Assembly (NCBI GenBank): GCA_037783415.1
Contig: JAZGTN010000086.1
Span: 1,044,001-1,108,000 of the forward strand
Source: Leptasterias polaris
Taxonomy: Eukaryota; Echinodermata; Asteroidea; Forcipulatida; Asteriidae
DNA: 64,000 bases
Direction of reading: 5' to 3'
This document shows positions 52,695-64,000 of this stretch, in pieces. Position numbers and translations under genes: made by a program. The notes beneath the pieces were generated by a model. The model was given only the letters and a program-made list of their open reading frames with translations. It was not told where the DNA came from and did no database searches. Every line of letters begins with the position of its first letter. Positions within the stretch are counted from its first letter, which is position 1.

Positions 52695-53050
52695 AAACAG
52701 CATGCCACCTAAAAATGCTGTGTAATGTACAATGTTTTTAAATGGTACACTGTAAACAGCGCCGTAACAAGGGTAAACAATTGTTCTAGGGGGCACATCT
52801 GGCCAAGCCCCCTTTCAGCTTTGTTTATTCATGTAGTTTACTGTTTGTTATAATATTATGTGGTGTTAGTGTAAAAACAATTACATTTTCTGCGTGTACA
52901 TGGAAAATAGTGTTAAAAACATTAAAATTATCACAATCAAACTCTGGAAACTTCCAATCCCAAAAGTCATCGACTGAAAGGGAGGGGAGTGTCCTCCTTT
53001 ATAGTTATGGCACTGGCTGTAAACTTTGTCTACTGACTCAACTTGCCAAG
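52695..53050 (+). repeat. Dispersed repeat, copy 2 of 29,770-30,065
   Basis: Leads straight into the left arm of the large inverted repeat; the 29.8-kb copy stops shortly after the same point. Confidence 0.82.
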
Positions 53051-54050
53051 CAGTATATAGAGCGGGAGCCCAGGGGGGTCAGCCTAGCTGGAAAGTTAAC
53101 CAATTGTCATGTATGCAGCAATGGTCCATGTACATGCCCATGTAAGGAAATGGACGTCTGCCGAGCACACTCTGGTGGGTGTGGTCAGGGGGGCCATCGA
53201 GGAGGGCCCAAAAAATGAGCTAGATCAGCTGGTGAGTTAACCTGATGAAACCTATTGGAAAATGTTCGGCATAGTCCCAGATATCAAGAATGGCCACTAC
53301 CAGACATTTTTAGCGGTGGGGGGTGCCTGCCAGACGTACATAACTGGCACCTCAAAATTGAGCTAGATTAGCTGGAAAGTTAACCTGATGAAACCTACTG
53401 GAAATTGTTCAGTCTAGGTCCAGGTATCATGAATGGCCACTGCCAGACATTTTTAGTGGTGGGTTGTGCCTGCCAGACACTCCCAAATGGCCCCACCCCC
53501 CATATTGAGCTAGATCAGCTGGCGAGTTAACCTGATGAAACCTACTGGAAAATGTTCAGCCTAGGTCCAGGTATCATGAATGGCCACTGCCAGACATTTT
53601 GAGTGGTGGGTTGTGCCTGCCAGACACGCCCAAATGGCCCCACCCCCCATATTGAGCTAGATTAGCTGGTGAGTTAACCTGATGAAACCTACTGGAAAAT
53701 GTTCAGCCTAGGTCCAGGTATCATGAATGGCCACTGCCAGACATTTTTAGTGGTGGGTTGATGTGCCCGACAGACACGCCCAACCCCCAATATAGAGCAG
53801 ATCATCTTGTGAGTTAACCTTTTGAAACTGAGAGAAAAATATTTAGCATAGGCTCAGGTTTTTGGAATGGCTACTGCCAGACATTTTTAGTGGTGGGGTG
53901 TGCCTGACAGTCACGCCCAAATGGCCCCAACCCCAATATTGAGCTAGATCATCTTGTGAGTTAACCTGAGGAAACCTACAGTAAAATGTTCAGCATAGAC
54001 CCAGGTATCATGAATGGCTACTGCCAGACATTTTCAGGGTTGGGGTGTGC
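53008..54050 (+). repeat. Left arm of large inverted repeat, with ~145-bp tandem units
   Basis: Starts TGGCACTGGCTGTAAACTTT. From 53,217 it holds six units beginning GAGCTAGATCAGCTGG... at about 53,217, 53,360, 53,506, 53,653, 53,795 and 53,941, each with CTGATGAAACCTACTGGAAA and GGCCACTGCCAGACATTTT. The last two units are more diverged. Pairs with 57,645-58,545. Confidence 0.9.
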
Positions 54051-54339
54051 TTGCTAGTAATAACAACGATATGATTGTTCATATATGCGAAAGTTACATT
54101 TAAAAAAATTATTTAGATAAATAATTAAAAATTAAAATATATAATTTAAATCAAACAAAATTACAACAAAATAATAACAATAAAACGTATAAAAATGAAA
54201 TCATATCATAAAATATTTCTTGAGTTTGACGGCAATCAGTGAATCTGAATATTGTAGTTTTTTCTGTGGATTTGTAATTAATAGTAATAATAGGGTTTGA
54301 ATCAATTAGCTCATTGTTTGTTACCCGTTTACCCGTCTC

Positions 54340-54497
54340 AGATTCATACTTTGGGGAATAAAAACTGATGTTTTCCCCCAAATAACCTCGTTACTTCGAA
54401 GTAAATGATTTTCAAAATAGTTTATACTATCGAAAGCTACTGTAAGTTGTTATTGCTATTAATTTGAAGAGGGGTTACCAAACGAACTTTCCCTTTA
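54340..54497 (+). mobile_element. TTAA MITE, family 1, right-half fragment
   Basis: Contains TTGGGGAATAAAAACTGATG, TTATACTATCGAAAGCTACT and the right end ACTTTCCCTTTAA. Confidence 0.6.
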
Positions 54498-54894
54498 AAA
54501 GAGACAGAACAAGAAGAGAAGTTCACTCTCTCTCTCTCTCTTAAAATATCCAACAAGATAAATTAGAGATTGGATCTTCTAAAACAAAAAGCCATAAAAA
54601 GTCAACAGTTTGTCAAAAATCTATCTGGCTCTTGATGGAAACAATTGTTCTAGGAAGAAACTTGATCCTCATCTCCAACCCCTCCCCCCCCCATGACCCC
54701 AAAAGATAACAATCCTATGCCATTTAAACTGCTCTTCAGAAAAATGAGACTTCGCCTTTTGATGGCAGGGAATTAGTCTAAATTTTGTCAACTTCATCCC
54801 TTTCGCATGCCCTCATTATGAACACCCCTACTACATGTACCAATAATTACTTAGAATCTAATATTGAAGATACACTGGAGGACACCGGCGCACC

Positions 54895-55960
54895 CAAGGG
54901 GGGGGGGGGGGGGGGGTTCGGGGGGCTTGAGCCCCCCCCCCACCCCCTAAGAGGGTGACACACAAAAAACGGGGGAGGAAGAGGGAAGGAAAGAAAGAAA
55001 AGGAAGGGGGAAGGATAAAAGAGGCGAGGGAGATGTGTGTGTAGCTTTTGGTTTGTATTTCCGGTGGCAGTATTTTCTTTTCTTCCTTTGCCATTCGCAT
55101 TTTTTCCCTGCCAATTTACTTTTTTTATACGGGAGATTCGATAACGCGAGGTGCGAGGTGCGAGGTGAAAGATTTTGAACACCATTTTATGACAACTCCC
55201 TTGTAATTGTTTAAACTTGCAAATAACATATTAAGCATTTGAAACCAACGGGCTAATTTGTCCAGGATAAAATATGTCTCACGTCGTTCCGTCGTTCCGG
55301 CATTCAATGTTTTTCCCCCTTATATGGATTGCCTGTAGTACTACACTTGAATTTGAGAAACGCCGGATAGTAAGCTTTTTTTACCCGCGATGTTTTTAAT
55401 GAATATGCATGAAACCAGATACAGACCAGATCAAAAATGAATATAATCACGCGTTGCTTCTTTTCACATTTTTCATTTTAGTCGGCTATGTTCAAGAATT
55501 AAAAAGGTCTGCATTCCTACCCTTTCCAAATTACACATCACATTCTGCCCTGGTAAACTTAGAATTTCATTTTTTAACAGTAATCTGATATAAATTATTA
55601 TTATGTGACACCACTAAAACAAAGGTTTATCTGTAGGATATGGGTTTGCCGCCCACTTATTAATGGAATTTGCCGCCCAGTGATGAAAAGTAGGTGGGAA
55701 TTTTTTAAAATAAACTTTTAATAAACAATTTATATGGATCAGAAGTGCTTAAAAAGTATTTTTTCCCCTAATTTTATGCATAAAGAGGCTTGATTTTTCA
55801 CCCCTAAAACGCCAAAAGCTCAGAGCTCCAGGGGGCTTTGACCCCTGGAAGACCCCCACCGGGGCTTCGCCCCTGGACCCCACCAGGGGCCGTAAGGCCG
55901 GCCCCTGGACCCCACCCAATACATTGGTTTGAGCCCCCCCCCCCAAAAAAAAAAAAAATA
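54895..55960 (+). repeat. Second copy of the 32.9-33.9-kb repeat with G and C runs
   Basis: G run at ~54,898, C run at ~54,934; 55,080-55,945 aligns directly with 32,875-33,910, ending CACCGGGGCTTCGCCCCTGG and a C run at 55,935. No transposase seen. Confidence 0.75.
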
Positions 55961-55969
55961 ATAATCCTG

Positions 55970-57340
55970 GGTGCGCCGTTGCTGGAGGAACCGTCCAAAA
56001 TCAAAACAAAAAATGTGGCACTAAAACAGAATACATTAGGGGGCCTACTCTCACAGGCCTCAAGAAAAATGAAAACATTGTCATAAAACACTTTGGCAAA
56101 GGGCATGAAGTATGCATCTTGAACAGATCAGACTACTACAATACAGGAAGGGTTCAGGCAATTATCCGTTGATGATTGGGACATGAGGAGTAAAATCACA
56201 GCTATGGTCTACCGGGCCGTACTCAATTTATAGCGTCGCCAATGTACTAAATGAAGGCATTTTTGTGATTCATCTCTATCCCCACAACCACCAGATCAAA
56301 ACGCCCAGCCTTCATCTCCTAACGATGATCCAAAAATAAAAACTCCGGGTGGAACACGGTTTGTAGGAAGGAGAATCTCCTTATCGCACTGAACAGTGTT
56401 TTCGTGTACACAAACTGTCCACAAACAGAGCTATAAACTCAGTGTGTGATGCTTTGGAAGAAGCAAACTCGTGACTGTACACCATACTTATAGGAAACTA
56501 CCGTACATTATCCTTATCATTATAACATTATCGTCCTTAATGCAAAAACATCATACTAAAATGGCTAAAGACTTGTTGTTACAACTACGTATATAGACCC
56601 GCTTCACAAAATCTACCGACGACCACAGTATCAATGTTGAGTGCACCACCTATTCAACATCAAGACAGAAACGAATCCACCTCTTGTTAACTTTGCCTTT
56701 CTTCACACAAATACGTCACTCTAATCTTAAAAGTGCATCATCAAAACACTGGCCCATGATAAAGAGACTGATTTCTGAAACAACCTCTGCCCTGTACCAT
56801 CTCTGTTTGCCTACATACGACAAAATAATATGAAGTAGATAATTCGGGCTAATTGCAAGATTCATCCTAACAAAACGCACTCAAAGAAATTGATGAACAG
56901 AACTCATGAATCTTGCTTGAATTACTGCAAGGACAACAGTCAGGTACACAACTAAATAAAAACCCAAAACAATCATGGCTTGGATCAAGATGAGATTATG
57001 CAAGGTATAAACAAACGAAGAAGACAAATCCCTCTTGTATGTAGTTTTGCCCACATAAATGATACTGGGCTCACATCATATAAAAATAAGGATATGAAAG
57101 CAAAAGCAGTGACTGGGGAAGTGCAGCTTATAAAAGGCAGGGCAAATTATATTGAGCCTATATACAATAAAGGAAAAACAAAAGCGGCTCAACATACATT
57201 ATATGTATCACCAGGAATTTGTTTTTTTAAGTTAGATCTACCAACCCAACCCCCTTTTTATGAACTTATGGATGAGAAAAAAAAATAATTACATTTACAA
57301 AAAGACTCGGCGAGAAATAAATTTACTATGACACTGTTAT
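55970..57340. other. Inner spacer of the inverted repeat
   Basis: One unassigned open frame (56,980-57,288, + strand, 102 codons) with PLVCSFAHINDTGLTSYKNK and YVSPGICFFKLDLPTQPPFY. I recognise no family; composition is protein-like, so it may be an exon or transposon fragment. Nothing else identified. Confidence 0.35.
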
Positions 57341-57367
57341 TTTTGAGTGATACATAAGCAAACTGTT

Positions 57368-57530
57368 ATGATCAAAGTAGGCCTGTGGCTGTAGGAATTA
57401 TGAATTCTCACTCAGTTACAGGAAGCACGCATGCGCTCTCCATAAAAATGTGATACGGGAACATACAGGCATGGGTAAAATATCATAGTTTCATGAACAT
57501 GAACAGCCACAGGCCTGCTTTGATTATGAC
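57368..57530. mobile_element. Short MITE, ~160 bp
   Basis: Inverted ends ATGATCAAAGTAGGCCTGTG and CACAGGCCTGCTTTGATTAT. Confidence 0.75.
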
Positions 57531-57644
57531 GACACAGCCCCCTTTAAGAGCATCGACCATGAATAGTTAATGTGATTGTCTGTTCGGGTTTGTCAACTCC
57601 GACCAGTTAAAAAACTTGGTATATTGAGTGTCTGGGGCCTTTTG

Positions 57645-58545
57645 TTTGGTATGGCAGACACACCCCACCACTGATGTCTGGCAGTGGACACTCATGATAC
57701 CTGGGACTATGCCAAACATTTTCCAATAGGTTAAACCACAGAGGATCTAGCTCAATATGGGGGTGGGGCCATTTGGGAGTGTCTGGCAGGCACAACCCAC
57801 CACTTAAAATGTCTGGCAGTGGCCATTCATGATACCTGGACCTAGGCTGAACATTTTCCAGTAGGTTTCATCAGGTTAACTCACCAGCTAATCTAGCTCA
57901 ATATGGGGGGTGGGGTCATTTGGGCGTGTCTGGCAGGCACAACCCACCACTGAAAATGTCTGGCAGTGGCCATTCATGATACCTGGACCTAGGCTGAACA
58001 TTTTCCAGTAGGTTTCATCAGGTTAACTCACCAGCTAATCTAGCTCAATATGGGGGGTGGGGCCATTTGGGAGTGTCTGGCAGGCACAACCCACCACTAA
58101 AAATGTATGGCAGTGGCCATTCATGATACCTGGACCTAGGCTGAACATTTTCCAGTAGGTTTCATCAGGTTAACTTTCCAGCTAATCTAGCTCAATTTTG
58201 AGGTGCCAGTTATGTACGTCTGGCAGGCACCCCCCACCGCAAAAAATGTCTGGCAGTGGCCATTCTTGATATCTGGGACTATGCCGAACATTTTCCAATA
58301 GGTTTCATCAGGTTAACTCACCAGCTGATCTAGCTCATTTTTGGGGCCCTCCTCGATGGCCCCCCTGACCACACCCACCAGAGTGTGCTCGGCAGACGTC
58401 CGATTCCTTACATGGGCATGTACATGGACCATTGCTGCATACATGAAAATTGGTTAACTTTCCAGCTAGGCTGACCCCCCTGGGCTCCCGCTCTATATAC
58501 TGCTTGGCAAGTTGAGTCAGTAGACAAAGTTTACAGCCAGTGCCA
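57645..58545 (-). repeat. Right arm of large inverted repeat
   Basis: Reverse complement of 53,008-53,930, with about five tandem units; the outer end TACAGCCAGTGCCA at 58,545 mirrors 53,008. It joins directly to duplicated block B. Confidence 0.9.
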
Positions 58546-58559
58546 TTCTGCACATTGCT

Positions 58560-58850
58560 ATTCCAGAATGCAATGTTACTTCTTAAACGAAAATACAGCA
58601 TTTTTATTTATCATTTTAGACACATCATACGGCCGACCTGTGATGAATAACTTTAATCCAATTCAGCTTACGGTTTAGTTCGGGGGATTTTCTGGACATT
58701 TACATGGGACTTGTTTTAGTTGCAGCAATCGAAACTAACTTGGATGGTGAACGTTTTGTCCGGAATTTTGTCTACGTTCATATACTCGGACTTAACTCAA
58801 CTGCAGCAACCGAAACAAGGAAAGCTGGGTTCACGGGTCTTCAAATAATA
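58560..58850 (+). repeat. Duplicated block B, copy 2
   Basis: Direct copy of 37,920-38,210, flanked by inverted CTGCACATTGCT (58,548-58,559) and AGCAATGTGCAG (58,850-58,861). Confidence 0.9.
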
Positions 58851-61162
58851 GCAATGTGCAGTAGAATGAAAAAATAACAAATTAAAACATCTGAATGGCA
58901 AAAATAGGGTACTCTTGTTCTATGTCTACACTATACCTGCCTGCTAAGGTCAAGGCGATGAATGTGAAAACAACAAAAGCAACAACAACAACAATTGTAC
59001 GTTACTATTTGAGCATCTTAGCTTCTTTGGGCGCCCCGGGCTTTACATTTCTACGGTTCTTATTTCCGACCTCTCCCCAAGAAAAAGTGGTACCATTTAG
59101 CTTTGTTTCACCGCCGACTCTGTCTCGAGGTCTCATTAGAAAACCAATCACAAAATGAAAAAAATATATAATAATAATGAACATTTGTAAACCAAATAAA
59201 TCAGCCAAAATTTGAGCCCACTTTGCATAAAAATAGCCTACTTTTAATGTATTGACTTGTTTCAGTCACTGATCTCTTGAACTTTTATTGGGTACGTTCG
59301 AATAACATAAATTATACTGTTAATTTTACCTTTCTTTTAAACCCTTTTAAAATAATGAATGATATTTATTAATAATCATTCATCAGTCAGACAAATTAAC
59401 GGCTGATTTGCATAAACAGATAATCTGTCGGCTCAAAGCTTTGCTTGCAATTGATGAAAAGGTCAACTAATGGAAAATTCGTAAAAATACAGTTTACAAA
59501 AATCAACACATTATTTAATTAGAAAACAAAAGGTTTATTTTTCTGAACAAATAACATGGGACTACTCTCGATCAATAAACTCCATTTACCAGGAGCTCAA
59601 ATCATGCAAAAGCAATTTTATGAAATTCATACAAATTGCTCTGTTGACGTTATAGTTCTGAGCAGACAAATTATATTTAAAATTGTTTACTTCAATGTTA
59701 GCAATAGTAATCGTAATTTCTAGTGCATGAGAATGAAATGTATATAATGTATGTGTATTTTTATTTGTTTTACATTAAGTATACATTTGAATAAGTTAAC
59801 AAGTTTGGATGGTTTTTAGGAAAGATAGTCACACTTAACAAATGAGCAGGTAGAAGTTGCCCCCCATTTGGACATGCTTGAAAAGTGTCTGGTGCTCCCT
59901 GTCATTACAGTGGAAAGAAAAGGGTTTAAGGAATTGAATCCCACTAGACCAACACACACTAGGCACTATTGTCCTGATGAGTATTAAGAACAATGAGACT
60001 ACTTTATAACTGAAAGCATGGTATTAGTTTTGGTGAAAGCTTTCCATTTTGAGTGAGGACATTAATTCAGACAATTTCTTGCCCACAGGAAGTTTTAGTA
60101 GCCCAGATTTTAAACATGTGTTGTCTTTCTGATGTGTTATTAATGGTAGCGATCGCAACAATTTTTATAAGGTCAAATAAATTTACAAATTTTTTTCAAA
60201 TTAATTATTCACATCTGAAAAGGAAAAGAAAAGAAGTAGGTTGCAGAATTTTGACCCATAGTGCAAGTTAGTAGAGAAGCGGCGTTTATACTAGCCCGTA
60301 GAAGTTTTGACTAGACAATGTACACCAGGCTAGTGTAAAGGGCAAGCCTTTGAATACTGTACATGTGCACATCAATTCTTCACGTTAGTCACAATGTACC
60401 AGTGAGCAAGAAACTGGGTATAGACCACACAGTATCATCAAACATCTGTCTTTTCCAATCGGCCTTTGTGACTTAATGTGTTGACAATTATTTTGACTTC
60501 ATCAGCAAGTAAACAAATTCATTTAAAAAACATAATTCTGGTACGTACAAATGTGGTTGACATAAAGTAAGTTATAAAAGCTTTGACGTCATTGCTGTTT
60601 CTCACCGGGGCAGACCCAAGTATACCTGCTTGTAGAGCAGGTTACTTAGGGGTGACCCAGGTGTATGACTTTCTCAAGGGCCACCATTTTGTTTGTAATT
60701 CAGCATGACACTTTCAGAAAGTTTGACGAAAGTTTCACTCTTAAAACACCAACTTCGTAAGCATTAAGTATCTCTGCCACCACCAGCCAGCCACTGCCAA
60801 TGTGGCGTCATTCATGTCACTGACTGTTAAAGAACCGTCGATTGTGATTTCTGATAAAATGAAAGGTTTATATTTAGACACATAGTTTTCAAATAATTTA
60901 TTGGCATTACAAAAATACCCTCACATTTTAAATAAATTGATGTAAAGCCGCTTCAGTGTTATAAATAAGTACTGTTGAAGATTAAAGCTTAGTTTGACAA
61001 AACAAATAACAACGAATAACCGTTTGTTCTTGTATTACAGTTGTTTTGATATAATAATGTTTGTTTTTACTCATACATATACCATTGTCAATTATTCAGT
61101 GCTATAATACTCTTGCATCATATGAGGCAATCAACAGAAACGTCCAGGTCATCTCTATGCAA
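58845..61162 (-). repeat. Duplicated block A, copy 2 (inverted)
   Basis: Reverse complement of 34,735-37,920 without the nested-palindrome TTAA element; single TTAA at 59,926-59,929. Confidence 0.9.
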
Positions 61163-61165
61163 AAA

Positions 61166-63308
61166 CCGGACTTAACTCAACTGCAGCAACCGAAACAAGG
61201 AAAGCTGGGTTCACGGGTCTTCAAATAATATTTCGTCGTTGAGAAATATTTACTTGGAAATTGATGCATGGAAATTGATGTATGGACTTAATAATATTTG
61301 GGATTTCAAATAATAATGCTAATCGTGTATTTCGTCTTTGAAGATAGTGAGACTGCTAATTCCCCTTCAAACATTACGTACCATTTTTTAACTGAAAGTA
61401 GTAGAGAAATAGTGGGTACTAATATTGGTGAGAGACACTGTCATTTCTAAAATAATTGTGTTCGATCTTGTAGTGTTATACAGATGTTAAATTTGCATCT
61501 GGATTAAAGACATCTGATTGTGTTACGACATAAGTTCTGGCTTGGCAAACGTTGGGGTTCGAAACCCACCTGAGTGATATGCCTATGCGTTACGACTTGG
61601 GAAAGTTCTTAGTATACAGTGCTTAATACACATCGGTGTATGAGTAAAATACAAAAAGTAATACATAATCTTTTTTCCCATTTGTTAATATATATTCTAT
61701 CTTTACGGTACCTGCTGCAAAATCATTGGTTTTGAACTGGCTCTAGCCAATGGGCTAGTTCGGTTGTCTAGATGGCAAGACATCTGCATGACAAAGGTCA
61801 AGGGTTCAATTCCTACCAGAGTGGTATGCACGTGTGTGTTTTTTTTTTTTTCTTTTTTCATAGGACTCAGGAAAGTACTGAGTTTTTAGTGCTGTTAATA
61901 CATACAGATGAATGGGGGAAAACAAACCGAAATAATTAATTTTTTAAAATGAAATTCCAGAAAATCTAACTTCTGAAGAAAAATAAAATAAAAAAGAAAT
62001 AAATCATTTAGAAATGAAATAAAACGATACACTTTTTATGCAAATTTACATCAAAGGATGTAGGCCTACTGAAAATGATATAATAAAGTGCACACTATTA
62101 TCATATTAAGTTTATCAGAAACTGAGAGACATCTGCATGATGACAAAGGTTTAAAATACTTAGAAAATTAAGATTCCGGAAAAGAAAAAAGAGAAACATC
62201 CTGAAAAACAATACTAGCTTTAAAGGCACTGGACACGTTTGGTAATTGTCGAAGACCAGTATTCTCACTTGGTGTATCCCAACATATGCATAATATTAAC
62301 AAACCTGTGAAAATTTGGGCTCAATTGGTCATCAAATTTGCAAGAGAATAATGAAAGAAAAAACACCCTTGTTGCATTACTTTGTGTGCTTTCAGATGCA
62401 TAATAAAAGGCTTCAGCAAGAAGTCTTTTATTATTAGAGTGAGAAATTTAAAACTACGTTACTTCAGAGGGAGCCGTTTCTCACAATGTTTTATACTATC
62501 AACAGCTCTCCATTGCTCGTTACCAAGTAAGTTTTTATGCTAACAATTATTTTTAGTAATTACCAAAAGTTTCCAGTGCCTTTAAGGTACAAAGTGTCAC
62601 CGTACGATACACTTTTTAATGCAAATTTACACCATCGACCGTACTGAAAATGATATAGAAAGAGCCCCAAAAAAAACCCACCATGTCAAATTGTTATCAA
62701 AAACTGAAATAAATATTGAAAGGTAATTCTCTCTTCCGCTCGTTGATATCAATTTACAAAGTGGCAAGTGCAAGGTACTAAATTGCCCAAAATGTACAGT
62801 GCATCTTAAAACACGAAATAAACGTTTCTTACGAATATCAAATAAATGTTAAGCATTCTTGAGTCAGGTGTCGTATCTCCAGTAAAGCCTAAAACATGTC
62901 AGATGTTTTTGCCTCAAATCATTTAATTTTTAGGTCTCTTATCGAGCATATCAAAATGACGCTCAGATGACCTTGCATGCACAAATACACAAACAAAGGT
63001 TAAAAAGCCAATACAGTATTCCGCAAAGGTTCTGCAAAACCTAAACAAATTTTCAATCTGACAATCTTTGTTGTACCCTATAAGGTTGTTCATAGTGTTG
63101 TGCTTCAATATATGATTTTCCCATACATACCATACTAAGTTTTGACATTTGACCTAAAAGTAAATCTAATAAACACCAACAAAAATGTGTATTTCAGAGA
63201 CTTAAACACAGTCCTAAGTTGATTCAGGGGGTGAATAAAGTTGTATAGTAGTGCGACACCAACAGGTGGTGCACGGTGCGGATACGCCGCTCCAAAGGCT
63301 CGTCTCAC
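61166..63308 (+). repeat. Duplicated block C, copy 2
   Basis: Direct copy of 38,144-39,930 with many small differences plus a MITE at 62,220. Confidence 0.9.
62220..62585 (+). mobile_element. TTAA-flanked MITE, family 3, with empty site
   Basis: TTAAAGGCACTGGACACGTT ... TTTCCAGTGCCTTTAA with TTAA duplications; the block C copy 1 empty site is GCTTTAAGG at 39,176-39,183. Contains AACCTGTGAAAATTTGGGCT. Confidence 0.92.
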
Positions 63309-63317
63309 TCAGTATAG

Positions 63318-64000
63318 ATGTGAATGGTCAAGTAATCCGCCATGCCCAACGTTCCAGCTAGAAACAATAAAAAGGAAATGAAACAAAAATGCCGATTAAA
63401 AGCTTTAAGATTAACTGTGTTTCTGTCCTATTATTATTTATTTTTTATTTGTCGTCACTAGGTTTTTGTTATTGGATGTTTTTTCCTTCTTGTTTTTCTT
63501 TCTTTCTTTCGTTTTTTGAAAATGTGTTGGACAATTTGAGACACTCTGTGACACGCGGTTATCGAACGTTTCGTGAAATTTGCAGCATTTTCAAAATCCA
63601 TAAAGTTAAGAACGATTAAAAAAATAGAAAAAATACTTTGGAAAAAATACTTTGGAAAAATTATTATTATTCAGACTTTAAATCATTTCATAAGAACCTA
63701 TACGGTTGTTCGTGCCCTAATTATTTTAAACAATGCTGCTGGGTGTCATTTGGTGTACCATTCAATGTAGGATAAATTTACAGACAATTTTATCAAAGAC
63801 TTGCGACTGTACTAATTGATGCCAGGTTCAATTTCACGGATATTTAGCGGATATTTTTTGAAAGGCTCAGAAGAACGCATTATGAGCACATCAGTGTTCT
63901 GATATTTCGTTATACTAGTTGTGTGATAAAACACATTCACCACATGCACACAGTACAGTGAGAGGGGCACCTGTCCAGCCCGCCGGTAGTAAGGATAAAG
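63318..64000 (+). repeat. Duplicated blocks D and E, copy 2
   Basis: Continuous here, without the two LINEs found in copy 1; runs to the window edge. Confidence 0.9.

Noticed and set aside
53241..54010. Hammerhead-ribozyme-like CTGATGA...GAAA in the ~145-bp tandem units
   Set aside because: CTGATGAAACCTACTGGAAA has the two core boxes, but stem II would have only one or two base pairs and stems I and III are not evident.

Overview
This is animal nuclear DNA, most likely from an echinoderm and probably a sea star. It is AT-rich and has introns. It is crowded with short elements flanked by TTAA, tRNA-derived SINEs and truncated LINEs. The echinoderm placement rests on the character of the repeats and was not tested by search. 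No bacterial genes, operons, rRNA or CRISPR arrays were seen.

Region 1 (about 0.5-28.3 kb, + strand) is the 3' part of one large gene. Twenty-two exons with matching splice phases join into a single open frame of about 1,206 residues ending at 27,925; the 5' end lies before the window. The product carries three doublecortin (DCX) modules and two stretches with ricin-lectin-like QxW motifs. This is the architecture of DCDC1, a microtubule-associated doublecortin protein. Its introns hold minisatellites (an 18-bp repeat starting at a splice donor, a 12-bp repeat, a 54-59-bp repeat and a ~1.2-kb TGAT-rich array), a ~495-bp TACA array, several TTAA-flanked MITEs, SINEs and LINE tails. Many of these sit within tens of bases of splice sites.

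Region 2 (about 28.3-46 kb) is mostly repeats: MITEs, a fold-back element, a TIR element and elements with long G or C runs. It also holds a ~1-kb TTAA-flanked element made of nested inverted 21-bp arrays (35,848-36,843) and two 5'-truncated LINEs on the - strand (39,931-41,262 and 41,543-44,378), the second keeping an 840-codon reverse transcriptase ORF.

Region 3 (46-49.4 kb) has two phase-compatible - strand exons of a secreted-type protein family and a + strand signal-peptide-like first exon. Region 4 (49.4-58.5 kb) holds a decayed L1/Tx1-type LINE, a 50-bp satellite and a large inverted repeat whose ~0.9-kb arms are built of ~145-bp tandem units.

Region 5 (58.5 kb to the end) is a second, rearranged copy of 34.7-44.8 kb. 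Comparing the copies gives empty sites for four insertions: two LINEs, one TTAA MITE and the nested-palindrome TTAA element. This is the most informative part of the window. I found no multi-gene system that I could defend as new; the strongest candidate novelty is the nested-palindrome TTAA element.
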